Assembly (NCBI GenBank): GCA_003254885.1
Contig: QANT01006963.1
Location: 1 to 64,000, forward strand
DNA: 64,000 nt
Origin: Purshia tridentata
Lineage: Eukaryota; Streptophyta; Magnoliopsida; Rosales; Rosaceae
Reading direction: 5' to 3'
Part shown: in pieces, positions 35,711 to 48,949 of the stretch
Layout of the letters: every line of letters begins with the position of its first letter
Numbering within the stretch: position 1 is the stretch's first letter
Translations under genes and position numbers: made by a program
The notes under the pieces: model-generated
The model's input: only the letters and a program-made list of their open reading frames with translations
What the model was told of the DNA's origin: nothing
Databases searched by the model: none

Positions 35711-38700
35711 ATGGTTCTCGAGGTAAGCCATGTTCTTCTTCTTCTTCAAAGTTAAAATCTATAGGGTTTGTATGATGATTTTGCTGTTTAAATTTTAATG
35801 AATTACCAGGCGACTATGATATGCGTCGACAATTCAGAATGGATGCGAAACGGGGATTACTCTCCCTCCCGATTGCAAGCTCAAGCCGAAGCCATTAATC
35901 TCATCTGTGGTGCCAAAACCCAGGTTCTTTCCTTTTTCACTTTTAACCTCTTTTCCCTTTACTCATTTTACCCACTTCAGTTTTCCTGTGTTGAAATCTT
36001 TGTGAATTTTGTAGGCAAATCCGGAGAATACAGTGGGGATATTAACAATGGCAGGCAAAGGGGTTCGCGTGTTGGCCACTCCCACCTCTGATCTTAGCAG
36101 GATTTTGGCTTGCATGCATGGTATTTTCAATCATCATTCATACTAATGCGCTTGTATTTTGTGTTTTAAATTGGAATTTTTTCAAATAGTTGATAGAACT
36201 ATATCAACCAAGCAGTTGGAATGCTTGTGTTAAATATAAACGATCATAGTCTAGCACAAGATAACTGTGGAATGTTGCATTTTTAGGTTTGAAGATGATA
36301 TCATGTATGCATATGAGATTGAAAATTTTACCATACATTGTGGGAAAGTAACTAGAGATGGTTAGGCTTCTGTTTAGCTTTGGTTTTCTTTTGCATGCTG
36401 GATTTTGTTATTTTAATAGATGCTTTCTTATCTCTTCTTATTTTTCCATCTTGATGTCCATCAAAGTATCAAACTTTCCTTTTTATTGTTAATTTATGTG
36501 CAATTCTCTAATTCCTTTAATATAGGTCTTGAAATGGGGGGTGAGATGAACATAACAGCTGCGATCCAGATAGCACAGTTGGCTCTTAAGCATCGCCAAA
36601 ACAAAAATCAACAACAGCGGATTATAGTTTTTGCTGGAAGGTAGATAATGCTAAGTTCTGACTACTTGCCCATTCCTTTTTTTCTTTTTTCGTTGTTGAC
36701 ATCTAACATGAGTTCTGTGTGTTCAGTCCTGTTAAATATGAAAAGAAGGTGTTGGAAATGATTGGGAAGAAACTGAAGAAGAACAGTGTTGCTCTTGATA
36801 TTGTTGATTTTGGTGAAGAAGATGATGGGAAGCCAGAGAAGCTGGAGGCCCTGCTTTCTGCTGTTAATAATAATGAAAGCAGTCATTTAGTACATGTCCC
36901 TCCTGGTCCAAATGCTCTATCTGATGTTCTTATAAGGTACCATCTTTGGTGTTTGTCTATGTCTGTTTCTATATAAGCTTATAATGCCAAATTTAAAGTT
37001 ATTTATCACTGGAACTAATTAGAATATAAGGTTTAGATTCATACCATTTTACAACTCAAGAACATAAAGAAAGTAGGAAATGACTCAAGTGTATAAAAAA
37101 CAATGTTGTATGGAGAAAGAACATAAAAGTGAGAATAATAGATATTAGAAAGATTAAGGCGAATCTTGAAAAATATCCTTTTACAAAAAAGATTGTTTAC
37201 CAAATTAGCAAATTATATGAACTATAACAGGATTTCTACTTTTGTTTTTATCTTCACCTGTTTTTCGTTTTACTTGGCAGTACACCTGTATTCACTGGCG
37301 ATGGAGAAGGAGGAAGTGGATTTGCAGGGGCAGCAGCAGCAGCTGCTGCTGCTGCTATTGGTGGTTCAGGCTATGATTTTGGTGTAGATCCCAATATCGA
37401 TCCTGAGCTCGCTCTTGCCCTTAGAGTCTCCATGGAAGAGGAAAGGGCTAGGCAAGAAGCTGCTGCCAAAAGATCTGCTGAGGAAGCTACTAGACAAGAA
37501 AAAGGAGAGGAACAGTCATCCAAATCAGAGGATGCAACCATGACTGAACATGTTACTGTTTCATCTCTCAACGAGGATAAGAAACGTCCTGATGATATGG
37601 TTGGTGTCAGTTCTTATCACGATGTGTGTTGGTGTTTGCGTGTAGCTTTTTGTAGTTCTTGAAGTCTATATTTCTCTCATCATTTGTTATCATTCAAAGA
37701 ACTCCTGTAACCTGAATTGGCCTTGGCACATGTTATGGTGGTAGGTTGATGACAATGACTTGCTAAAGCAGGCTCTTGCAATGTCGATGAGTAACTCTGG
37801 ATCTGGTAATTCAGCGGGTGATGCTGAGATGTCAGAGGCAACTAGTGCGGATCAGGAGTTGGCTTTAGGTGTGTTCTTTGATTCCATTTTTCCAATTATT
37901 AAGGGGTGGGTGATTGGGTGGTAACTTGAGCTTCTTTTATTTGTTTACCTTTTACGTGTGGAAAATTATTTACAAGATGCTTCTGTTGTTCCGTTGCATG
38001 GACAGCAGTTTAACCTGAGATTTGTATCCTTGTTTGACTTTGGAAGATCACATTCCTTTCATTTAAGCAGCATCTAGTTCATCTCTAAAACTATTGGACT
38101 TCATAGCCATACTTTTTTCCTTTCTTTTCTTGATAAGAAATGCTGTCAGAAGCATATACCAATCGTTGGTTTACATTTAGTAGTTCTTTTTATGTACATG
38201 TAAATTACTGGTCTATTTGCTGCATGTATTTCACTTTGGACTATTGTCACTAGCGGTATGGATTGCTGAATTCCAAAACCTATGAGACATGTATTCACAT
38301 AATTCATACTCACAGCCATGGATGCTTAGCTGCCCCAAACATGCATCATTATTTTGCTTTCTTCTTACATTGTCGTATGCTTGTTACATGTTAACTTGTT
38401 CATGATTTTATGTTTTTTTATTTTTTAGATTTTTTAAATTCTCAGGTAAAAGTCAGCCATGAATCGTTGTAAAATCAATGTTAACTATTTATTAATGTGC
38501 TGAAGTTGGATATCAAAATCTGAACACTAATCTATGTGCCCTTTTGTTTTTTAATTTTTAATTTTGGTCTGGTTAATGTATTTGCCAAGCTTCTGAACAT
38601 TGACAGAGAGATTTGATAATATCTGGTTCCTTTCTGCATGCTTATTATTTCTTTGCTACATGCAGCTCTTCAAATGTCCATGCAGCAAAGTACAGGAGAG

Positions 38701-39159
38701 CCATCATCCCAGTCAGATGTGAGCAAGGTGTTGGAGGATCAGTCTTTTCTTTCGTCTATCCTTGAATCTGTATGTGTAGTTGAACCTTTTTTTGGGCCTG
38801 TATGTAATTGAACGTGTCCTGTTGTATTCTATGTATAGTTATGTTGCTGTTGACCTGATATTTTATTTTGCTTACAGCTTCCAGGAGTTGACCCCAATGA
38901 TCCTTCAGTGAAAGATCTTCTTGCATCTCTGAAGAATCAGTCTGAGGTGTGTTCACAAACCTTACACATGAAAACTTATTGGGTGACGGAATATGCTTCT
39001 GTTTTGTTTGTCAAAGAACTCATTTTCCTGTGGTGTTAGCATCTCTTTTTGCAGTACCAAATTTCTACAATATATTTCCCACTTTTAAACGTTTTTCCTT
39101 TCCTGGTATTCTAGTCCCAACGAAAGGATGAAGAAGAACCTTCAAATGAGGACAAATGA
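35711..39159 (+). CDS. RPN10: RPN10, 26S proteasome ubiquitin receptor
   Basis: Ten exons encode 405 residues: 35711-35722 (only 12 bases, MVLE), 35810-35923, 36015-36120, 36526-36640, 36727-36936, 37281-37599, 37745-37868, 38666-38769, 38878-38946 and 39115-39159. The von Willebrand A domain occupies about 5-187, starting [17 protein letters not shown]. An Ala-rich linker (nine consecutive Ala at about 203-211) follows. Three ubiquitin-interacting motifs come next: [15 protein letters not shown] (about 226-240), [13 protein letters not shown] (about 296-308) and [15 protein letters not shown] (about 328-342). Three UIMs are typical of plant RPN10. The protein docks polyubiquitylated substrates on the proteasome regulatory particle. 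The C-terminus is Lys/Glu-rich. The exon 6 donor (ATG/GTTGGT) is weak but needed to keep the frame. Confidence 0.96.
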
Positions 39160-42000
39160 AAATGTGACCAGACTTGCTTCTGTATCTTCAAAGTAAGGAG
39201 TCAAATTAAGAACTCAATTCTAACTTTGATAATGAATGCCTTGGGTGTTTTTGACCTATATTGATTTCCTTAGAAGCATCTGGTTCCTCTTTTGCAGACC
39301 ACAGAGCTGTTCGTTTTAGAGGAAGGCTTCTTTATTTCGTGGGAGGTTGATACAAAAACAGATGCAGAATTTAGAGATTATATTACAAGTTAATCAAAAT
39401 ATGCTGCAGTTCACCTCATGTTGCATGGAATGTAAACAATGTTATGAACTGTGCCAAACTTCATGGAATCATTTATGGCTGTTTTATTCGATTAAAAGGA
39501 GGAAAGAACAAATAGATTTGTGATGCTTTGAATTTAATGTGTATTATCCTTGGAAGTTTCTGAATGCTTTCTCCCTCCTCACTTTGGTCCTTTTTTCCTT
39601 GTGATACAATCTGCCTAATAGGTTGTTCAATCATTCAGGTGTCATTTAATCAAATCTGCACCATTTTATGACAGCCAAGAAGGTCATTCTCGGTGGCCGA
39701 ATTAGCTTTTAAACTTTTAAGATTTCCCTTTCTTGATGTGGCATTGCAATACCACTATATGATTTTCAAAATTTTTTTACCTATATAGGTGGTATTACCT
39801 ATATTTGCTGTTTAGCTTTGAATGAAAACCATACGTGGCTTCATTTTTGCTTTTCTAACTTGATGAGAGTTATATACTTGGCCTAATGTGGCTGAGGGAA
39901 GTTCTCCATATTGTTTCTTGAAAAAGGCTACTCCTCTTGTTGGGTGGACCATGATGCCTTTCCATCACTGTGCATCACTTCGAAGTACTTCCATTTGAAA
40001 GAAGCTGAAATTTATTGGGTGGCATCAAAATCAGGTCATACTATTCATGACCCAACCATACATTGAGCATATGTATATGTGAGGGCTATAAACTCAGATC
40101 CTAGAAAACAAATTATCCACACCCACAAGTTGTGGGACTGATTGAGTTTTTTGTCAAGGGGTGGGTCATTCACATGAAGGGTATGTTTTGCCATACATGT
40201 CCATGCATTCTTTTGTATGCAACTTCCATGTATTCTAGTGCTTTGTATTTTCTATCCCTTTCTCTCTCAGATGACTCATGTTTATCACAAATATTAGGTG
40301 GAGATTTGCAACATTATTTTATGAGATGAATGTTGGGTTGTTGCTCATATCTGGTACAGTTTCTTAGACAATTTTGTGGAAGAACTCAAGCTTAGAAATA
40401 CCAAATGTTGATTATGAATATAAAAACAAACTGAATGATGAACAAGTGGGCAAGAGAACCTAAACAGATAAACCAGCTGTGATTGGAGGCACATACATTG
40501 ACTCACAATTTCACTGAGAAACTTTATGCTTTCTTATTCAATTATCTATTTTTACTCTTCTTTTTCTGTAGTCCCCCCCTCCTCTTTTCACACATAAGGT
40601 GATGAAGTCCCCTTTCTCCTTTGCTTTCACGCAAAGTCTCATAGAAGAATACAAAGATGGAGTGATGGGATATTGGGATGTGGGTGTGCGATCCAAGATG
40701 GGACCAGCATACCATCTATACACATATATATAAAATATACATATACAAAGGTTATATGCACATAATATCAATATGGTCAATTTGTATGTATTTCAATATG
40801 GTATTGCAGTAATTGGGTTAATGAACCTTGCACTAAGTTTAAACTAGCAATAAAAAACTTTGAATGACCCTTTTGGTGTAGATGATCATAAAGTTTGCAC
40901 CCCTTGATTATACTGGTCTGCATTAACTGGCAGGGACATATGAGCTTCTGTTTTCCCTATAACTAGTCACATATGATATCAATAAGGAATTGGGTGAACA
41001 TTCACCAAATCTGCCTTTTTTTTTCTTTGGCAGAAAAAGAACAAACAGATTGGATAAGCATAAATAGACAAACATGGTTGGGATAAGATTTTTGTTGCAA
41101 TTTTAGTTACTGATGTGTCCTAATAGACAGATAATAAATTGAAGAAAATGAGACATCAAGTCCTCCACCTAAGTTTCCTTACAAGGTAGAATATATATGG
41201 GAAACTCGTGTTTTAAAAGTTGGAACAGTTTTAACTCTTTTGGCTTTTTGGACTGAATTGCCCTTCTTATATATATATATATGTTCAACCGGCCTAATGC
41301 TAATCTCAACCTTCGTGACTCTAAGCTCTCATATATATTCGACTAACTCAGCTATCTCCTTGACAACTTGACGATTTGTCTTGACCTTTTAGTTTTCTGA
41401 ATAATTTTGTTACTCCACTATTTGCAAGAGTCAAAATTATTAACTTTCAAAATATGTGCCGAAAAAATAAAAGGAAATATTGAAATGTCTGTCAACGGTT
41501 AATAAAAAATAAGTTTAAGAGTTGGTTTTGTAGTCAAAATATGAGCTCACCAGAGTCATTCTATTTCATGACCAGAATAAGGGAATATACGTTACATCAA
41601 AATTGCAGCCTACATTCATAAATGACTCGTTCAAGTGTTTCTCGGTGACACGATCTAGAAGAAGCCTCTTCACTTAAACTTTGGTAAATGTAAGACTAAG
41701 GGTGCATTACACTGCACAATACCATACTAATCTTCTCTGTATCGGGTGAGATATTTTTGAAAACAGGTGATCGGTTAAAATATAAGTTACATACACAGGG
41801 GGTAAAACGCCAACATGGTAAACAAGCTTAAATGCAGGGGGAGACAAGAGCCCGAGTGTCACCAACTCAACGACAAACCAAATCTACTATTTTGGGGGGG
41901 CAAGTTGGTCATTGAAAACGAGCAATGTACAGCACAGATCTAGTGTGTGGAAAGTTGTAATATAATTGCACATTAATGGGCATTTCAGCAACCCTATCTT
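39160..42000. other. Intergenic region between RPN10 and ADF
   Basis: The first few hundred bases are the RPN10 3' region. The remaining 2.4 kb is AT-rich single-copy-looking DNA with short AT runs near 41,268-41,282. I see no gene, transposon end or structured RNA that I can support. Confidence 0.5.
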
Positions 42001-42008
42001 TATATAAG
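42001..42008 (+). promoter_or_regulatory. TATA box of the ADF gene
   Basis: TATATAAG lies 91 bases before the ADF start codon, with a preceding T-rich context. It would place transcription start near 42,030 and give a leader of about 65 bases, reasonable for a plant gene. Confidence 0.7.
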
Positions 42009-42098
42009 ACCAAAGTGCAACTTTGAAGACTCAGCAGCCTCTAAGAGACGAATATCAAACAGAGTCACAGACAGACAACCTTTTCAATTTCAACAACC

Positions 42099-43216
42099 AT
42101 GGCAATGGCTTTCAAGATGGTACACATATTCTCTTTGATTCTGATCTTGTTCATATTTGATTTCAACTATATTGCATGTACAACTTTTGTGTGATCTAAT
42201 TAGTGCTTGCTGGCTTCTGGGTTTGTGATAACTTTAGGCTACAACTGGGATGTGGGTTACTGATGAGTGCAAGAACTCATTCATGGAGATGAAGTGGAAA
42301 AAGGTGCACAGGTACATAGTCTTCAAGATTGATGAGGAATCGAGGCTTGTCACTGTGGACAAGGTGGGAGGGCCTGGTGAAAACTATGATGATCTTGCAG
42401 CATCTTTGCCCAAAGACGATTGCAGATATGCTGTGTTTGACTTTGATTTTGTCACTGTTGATAACTGCAGGAAGAGCAAAATCTTCTTCATTGCTTGGTC
42501 AGTCACCTTATTCTCTTTCATTTTTCATGTTTATCAAGATCAAGTAGTTTGTTGTAACCCAGTGATTTTGAGCATGGACCAATAATCACTCTGATCATAG
42601 AAATTGTGCAGTAATTGGTGTGCCATGATTGCTAAGTAGGAAAACTGCAATCATCTAGGCATTCCCATTTAGGTACAATAACATCATGGATAGTGGGTAC
42701 ATGGTTTTGGTTTGGCACACCTAATAATTTGGGTCTCTCTTTAGTCCTTATAAAATAAACATTTAGATAGGCATATTATTATTAGATATGGATTGAGACC
42801 TTGAAAAGACTTGAAAAGATTTAGCACCTATTTTAGACTTGAAAAGACCAAGGTGGGTTCAAAATGTCAATATGTGAGATAAGGATTGAGATCTCTTATC
42901 TCATTTTAACTTAACCCACATCTCGACTCAATCTCGACTATGACACAGCCTCTACATAATTCAAAAGATGCATTTTTTAAAGAAACCTAATTGTTTCTAC
43001 ACATGAGCATTTTGTATGACAATTATTAAGGGGAATTAGAGGTGATGTGAATTTGGGTTTTGCAGGTCTCCAAGTGAATCAAGGATCAGAGCAAAAATAC
43101 TATATGCAACCTCCAAAGATGGGCTGAGGAGAGTTTTGGATGGCATCAGCTATGAACTCCAGGCTACAGACCCGACCGAGATGGGAATGGATGTGATAAA
43201 GGACAGAGCCAAATAA
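42099..43216 (+). CDS. ADF5: Actin-depolymerising factor, ADF5/ADF9 subclass
   Basis: Three exons (42099-42119, 42238-42497, 43066-43216) encode 143 residues. Exon 1 is only 21 bases and encodes MAMAFKM, the N-terminal extension of the ADF5/ADF9 subclass; most plant ADF genes have just the ATG in exon 1. The cofilin/ADF fold is complete, with [46 protein letters not shown] and an actin-binding stretch from [22 protein letters not shown]. It ends [21 protein letters not shown]. Conventional ADFs sever and depolymerise F-actin. Arabidopsis ADF5 and ADF9 are reported to bundle and stabilise filaments instead, so this copy may do the same. Position between CYP21-1 and SBT1.6 fits the Arabidopsis ADF9 locus, but the MAMAFKM start is closer to ADF5. 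A TATA box lies 91 bases upstream. Confidence 0.94.
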
Positions 43217-46200
43217 ATGTGATTAGAGAGAGAGAGAGAGCAGCTTAATTATGTACTGGGAAATGGAATCTTTACCTTAATTTAATAATTCCAACCAACC
43301 ACATGTGTTTTCTCTTGTTGGGGGTATCTTTAATTTTCACCTCATTGATTTTTAGCACTAATCTAAGCTAATCCTCTAATTTGTAATAATTGTGTGCTAA
43401 TTAATGACAATGTACCTCTCGGCTCTTGATGTGTCTTGTATCTCTCTTTGTTATGTAAGGTAAAAAGAGTGAGTTTTTTATTGTGACTTTCCAAATAAAT
43501 GTTGAATGTGCCTTTTCAAGTTTTACATATATATGTGCATCCAACTATGGTTCATCATGCCATGCAAGTTTTGCGGCAGTGCATTTATATAACCACACAT
43601 GAAGAGTAGTGGTGATGTGAGGGAACATGTGAATATTGTCTCTTAATAAATACATAAAACCATAAATTAGGAGATAATGAGACATAAAGAATTGTATTTA
43701 TATTATGAAGAGAACTCATCTTGTCAATTATTACATTGAGAATTGTATTAAAACAATTATAATACTCAACTTAAATATTAAGAGTAATATTGTAATTAAT
43801 TATTACCCTAAACCAACTATATTTTTTTTTTTTGACCAAAGAAACCAACTATATTTAAACACACATAATATATGGGGTCTATATAGTTATGAATGTTAAA
43901 AGGCTATACAAATTTTGACGAGCTGGTGGTGTACAAATGTGACAACAACATCGTAGGCCTATGGTGGTAATGAATAATTATAGATTTATTGTTAGTTCTT
44001 GGGCTACCCAAAAAACCCAAGATGTTAATGGTTTAAAGAAGGAAGTTAGAACGAGTTGAAGAAATATAATGAATTTGTTGAGACTTGTGGGTCAAAGACA
44101 TGTTTTATAACATTTGCATGTAGGCAAGTAGGCTTGGAGATAAAGAAGATGATGTGGAATATTAAAGTCACTTTCTTTTGGATTGTTTATACATATATTT
44201 TCATAGCATTCGTCCAACAAAAATAAATACATGTATTTTATCACTTTTTATGTTTATGAGTCAAAATCAACTTCATGCGTCCTTTAAGTGGGTCGTCATA
44301 AAAAGTTGATTATTAATTTTTTTTTTTATGCTTTATAAGTATAAATTCCTCACAAATAAAAAAGAAAAATACATATAAATAGAAAAAATTTCTCAAAATC
44401 ATGTGGAATAATTGATGGTTGGCGGTTGCGCAAAATGTTGACTTATATAACTCGCACTTTAATTAATTTGATAATTGATGGGTAAGCCTAAACTAAACCT
44501 GAAGTTATCGGATATGATTTGATTTTGAGGTAGGGTGACATAATTAACAATGTTTAATGTGAACTCTTGGACTGTTTTGTCTTTCTATATGTTTTTGAAT
44601 CAATCTTGGGCTTCTTGGCATCATTTGAACCCTTCTTAAAAGTTGGCTGAAAATAGGTTGGCCCAAGTAAACTGCGCTCTTACTTATAGACTTGGTTACA
44701 CTTCCATTTGTTCAAACACTCACCAAGTTTTTCTAGCTTCACAACATGCTTCTCAACAAAAATAAAATAAAATCAATTGATTTCACCAGTACTTTGGGTT
44801 TGGTTCACAATATGAATATACAAATATTATCATCAATAATGTAAATTAATTTTAGATATTTTATATTTTTCAAATTTTTATGAAACGAAAAATATACAAA
44901 AATAAACGCTGTCTCACGTCCCGCATTTAAATCCCAAAATAAAAAAACACCTCATTTATTCTCTACTGAGACATGAGGATAAGGGTTAAGGGCAGAAAGC
45001 ACTAAAGGAAGAAATCAATCAATCAATCAATCATGTTTTGGCAGCATCCTCTGTTTTGTACGCAAGATAATAATTTGTGTGAGTTGAAATGATTTTGCAG
45101 CAGCAAATTACCCATAAGTTAAAAGTTATTAATGGCTGCACTGTACACCTTTGGGCTGTTACAATCACCACAACACAGTAACACTGTCCCAATGATGCTC
45201 TTCCACGTTCAATTTAGGACAATCAATCAATCAAACTGTGCTACTTTTGGGTACCTTCCAAAATTTCTACGATAATTATGGATTTGATTTTAGGATAATT
45301 ATTCACTGGGGCCTACCCCACAAAGCCAAGCTATTCAAAACGAACGATGCCCCATTTGCATTACAGTAAATATGGCTTTTTTTTTGGGTGGATTCATTGG
45401 TTTCACAAGACACAAAGGGAAAACATGGTTCTTGATTTCATTGGTTTATATGGCTATTCGCCCCCAAAAGCACTTTTGCTGGTGACATCTTCTATTTATG
45501 GCTTCTCTCTCTTGGCATCTTCTTTCCCTCTTTTCAAACACCAAATTTGTTGGAAATTCTGCATCATAAATAAACTTACCTGTGTCCCATGAATGGGGGG
45601 TCGCACTCTCCATTTTCTTACATTTTTAAGACACAAGCTGCTCATTACCATAAAATAACGTAAATAAGTACGTAACAATTAAGATACTAACACAAACAAA
45701 TTTGTGAATAAATATTTAAGTGCCCTTTAAAAGGCCACTATTCAATGTAGCAGACTGTAGTGTTAGAATGATGATCTATTCCTGGCCCGGCCCGGCCCAA
45801 ACATGGAAATAGGGAAGTCTGTGGGCCAGACTTCAATCCAATTACAAACTTCAACTGAGTCCGGCCCATTCAGTGGATTGGATTTCGCGCCAATCACGCC
45901 TTCTAAACTCTGCCGTTGAACTGAGTATGAGCAATTTTCGGGTCGAGTCAAATCCTTAACTCGGATACATTGTACGTGTCCGTCCAACCTCAGACAAACT
46001 TTCCAGCTGCAAATAAAACAGTGTCAGATGACGCCATCTCCCGCCAGTCTACAGTGGACACGTAACTGGTGGGACCCACCCGACCCATATGAAAATGACT
46101 GAGATGAAATGATCGAACGTGCACCACGCGCGACCGGAGACATGCGGGGTGTTTAATCGCTGAACACTGGCCCAATCAATGATGATTTGTCACGTTCCGA

Positions 46201-46498
46201 AGATTAATATCTACCGTTGGATCAAGCTGGACGGTGCCAATGTCTCACCGTACTCGACTACTTCTGACCATAGTCCACGCGCACACAGAGCACGTGCTCA
46301 ACTACTTGTGATCAGAGTGCCAAAGTCCCTTTGACTGTTATTTATTGCTAGCAAGTTGCAAAAGATAAAAAGAATAGAAAAATTAAAAATATAAGAAACC
46401 AAAGGAAAAAGAAAAGTTGGTTATAAATTTACGTGTGTGGCCATGCCTTCATTAATGAGAGAGGCTTTTTCTAATTATAGCTATCTATATACAACGTG

Positions 46499-47646
46499 AT
46501 GATGAAATAATAGTTGAATTTTGCGTGTGAATTTTACACGAGTCATCACATAATTACTCATATATCTCATTTGTATAATGTAACACTGTTCATTGGTGTA
46601 ATTAACTCACATATTACAATACAATAATGAATGATAATTCTAATCTTGCATATGTGAATATAAGTGACTTTTAAATTTTTGCCTAAAATATGAATATGGT
46701 GATTCTTTTACATATTTTGTATGATGTACTTTTAATTAGTTCCACATACATGCTAATAAGAATTAAATTATATTGTATAACCATAATATTGTTACATAAT
46801 ATAATCAATTCACGCATTATAATATGAATGAAAGTTATTTATTTTTAAAATTATTATTGAAATCCATTTTTAATGATGTAAAAATTTATTGCTCGATTTG
46901 GAATTTGGAGTGTATAATCCCAATCCCTATCCTCTCAAATCTATGGTGTTGTTATACATAAATGGTCGTCAATGCTCTCTAAGTGAAAAGGCTTATGGTG
47001 TGGAAGTTTAATTAAGGTGCACTTAAAAGATGGGTTTATGTGTGTTTTGGTTGGTCATCTATATGTTTAGTTCATGCATTAAGTTTTTTATGGAATATAA
47101 CTTTTACTAATGCAGTAGTGGTATGAATTATCAGTCTAAAATTATTAACTAAAAAGGAAAATAAGATGTATCGATGCCAAAAGAACATGCAAATTATCAA
47201 AATCCTTAGTTGCCTAAAATAAATGTGTACTGCAATTATCCGTACGACATAGAAGAAACCATAATATAATATAACAAGTCTAACCATAATCAGCAATTAT
47301 CAGAATGCCCTTGAAACCCAATTATTGTGACAATTATAATGTTAGCTTTGAAATAACATTTTATGACTAAGGACAATAAAGTTGAATGATATATCATTTC
47401 CATGAAAAAAAGGTTTGAATGATCGATTATGAACCTTGAAACCCAATTATTGTAACAATTATAATGTTAGCTTTGAAATAACATTTTATGACTAAGGACA
47501 ATAAAGTTGAATGATATATCACTTCCATGAAAAAAAGGTTTGAATGATCGATTATGATTTTTTCTTTAAAACTTGTAGTAGTAACTGATGAAATAAAATT
47601 ATAATGAACATAGTTGAATTTTGCATGTGGATTTTACATGAGTCAC
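46499..47646. repeat. Pair of dispersed ~60-bp direct repeats
   Basis: The sequence around TAGTTGAATTTTGC(G/A)TGTG followed by ATTTTACA(C/T)GAGTCA occurs at about 46,499-46,556 and again at about 47,586-47,646, each preceded by TGATGAAATAA. The copies are about 1.09 kb apart and flank AT-rich DNA including the 125-bp tandem duplication. They may be parts of one decayed element or two fragments of a family. Confidence 0.6.
47309..47558. repeat. 125-bp tandem duplication
   Basis: Units 47,309-47,433 and 47,434-47,558 are almost identical; I count two substitutions (TGTGAC/TGTAAC and CATTTCC/CACTTCC). The junction falls at CCTTGAAACCCAATTATTGT. Such low divergence means a recent event, or gene-conversion-like homogenisation. 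Confidence 0.95.
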
Positions 47647-48949
47647 CCAAAATGAGCAGGTATATCTCTCAATCAGCATGTATGTACGAAATAGATGAAA
47701 AAGAGCATACAAAATTTATGAGCCCGTACTATCATTTGCATGATACTAGAAAAAATAAAATTGTCACAAAAGCAAATAAAAATATAATTATTGAATTTTA
47801 ATCATACTCCATTAATTGTAAACAAACAATAGGTTAACAATCTAATTTCACCATAAAAATAACTTTTAATGTTTGGATTTCAATTTTATATTTCAAATTT
47901 GGATCTCAAGTATATATATTAGTGTTTTACTTGTTCTAAAATTAATAATCTTTAAAGTGTGTTTTGTATGAATTAATAAAATATTGATACATTATACGAT
48001 CAATGTTTTTATTAACACTGTTTAATAATTAATAAAAAACTTTATATTTTTGTTTATTGGATTTTACTCAAGTTTTAACGAAAAACAAACACCTTCTAAA
48101 TTAAGATCCATTAAAATTGAAGCTATTGATCAGATTCCTTTTCTAATGGCTCTCTGCCTCTCTGGGTATGTCTCTCATGAGCCACTTTAATACTTTAGGA
48201 GCAGTCAAAGTTATTCCATTCCACTTTATTAAATCAATCAATTTACCAAATATCGTAGGACTTGTGTAGGTCATGGACAACATCATGATCATCTCCACCA
48301 ATCCGATGGTTATGATTAACCATCATGGCCAAAAACTATATGAAATAAAATAGTCCCAAAAATCACAATTAAATACCCCTCCATTTGAGGAGTAAAGGAA
48401 GGAAGGAGAAGGACCCCCCAAAATTGATGGACATGGACCCATTGCTTTAATGTCTTTTCCTTTTTGTCTTTCTCATCTTTGTTATTAATTACACAACGCA
48501 ATCTTTGCTTAAAATCATAGACACAAAACCACACCAATGTCATCTTAGTTTAAATTAGGTAGTCAATCATACTAAGCAGTCGTTTTCAGTAGCCTAAATT
48601 TCGAAACCCGTGGACGTCGTCGTTTTCAAGCATTTCAAACGGGCAAAATCTAAAATGGCCTCGGGAAAGTCCGAATTAAATATTTAGTTTTCAGGCACCG
48701 CTGAAAAAAGTCTGACTCATGAGGCCCTTCCCGTCCTTGTCACGACAAAATAATATCCACTCACATTTCCCACTATTAAAATAAATAATTAATAAAGATT
48801 TAAAATCAATGTAATTAACTTAATCTCACACTAAAATTAAATTAAAGAAAGAGACAATAAGTCTCTCTTATTCTTCTGTGAATTATATCACTCACTCCAT
48901 TCTCTGTCGGTTACACTCAGTCCCTTTACTTCACTCTCACTGCTCTCCC

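Larger units (their letters stand above)
43217..48949. other. 5.7-kb intergenic region between ADF and SBT1.6
   Basis: Mostly AT-rich DNA without a recognisable gene. A (GA)n run at about 43,226-43,244 is in the ADF 3' region. A GC-richer stretch (about 45,780-46,330) has an ACCGTTGGATC motif and a GCACGTGC G-box at about 46,290, resembling a promoter without a following gene. A dispersed pair of about 60 bp (46,499-46,556 and 47,586-47,646) and a 125-bp tandem duplication (47,309-47,558) lie to the right, suggesting transposon debris around 46.4-47.7 kb. Confidence 0.5.
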
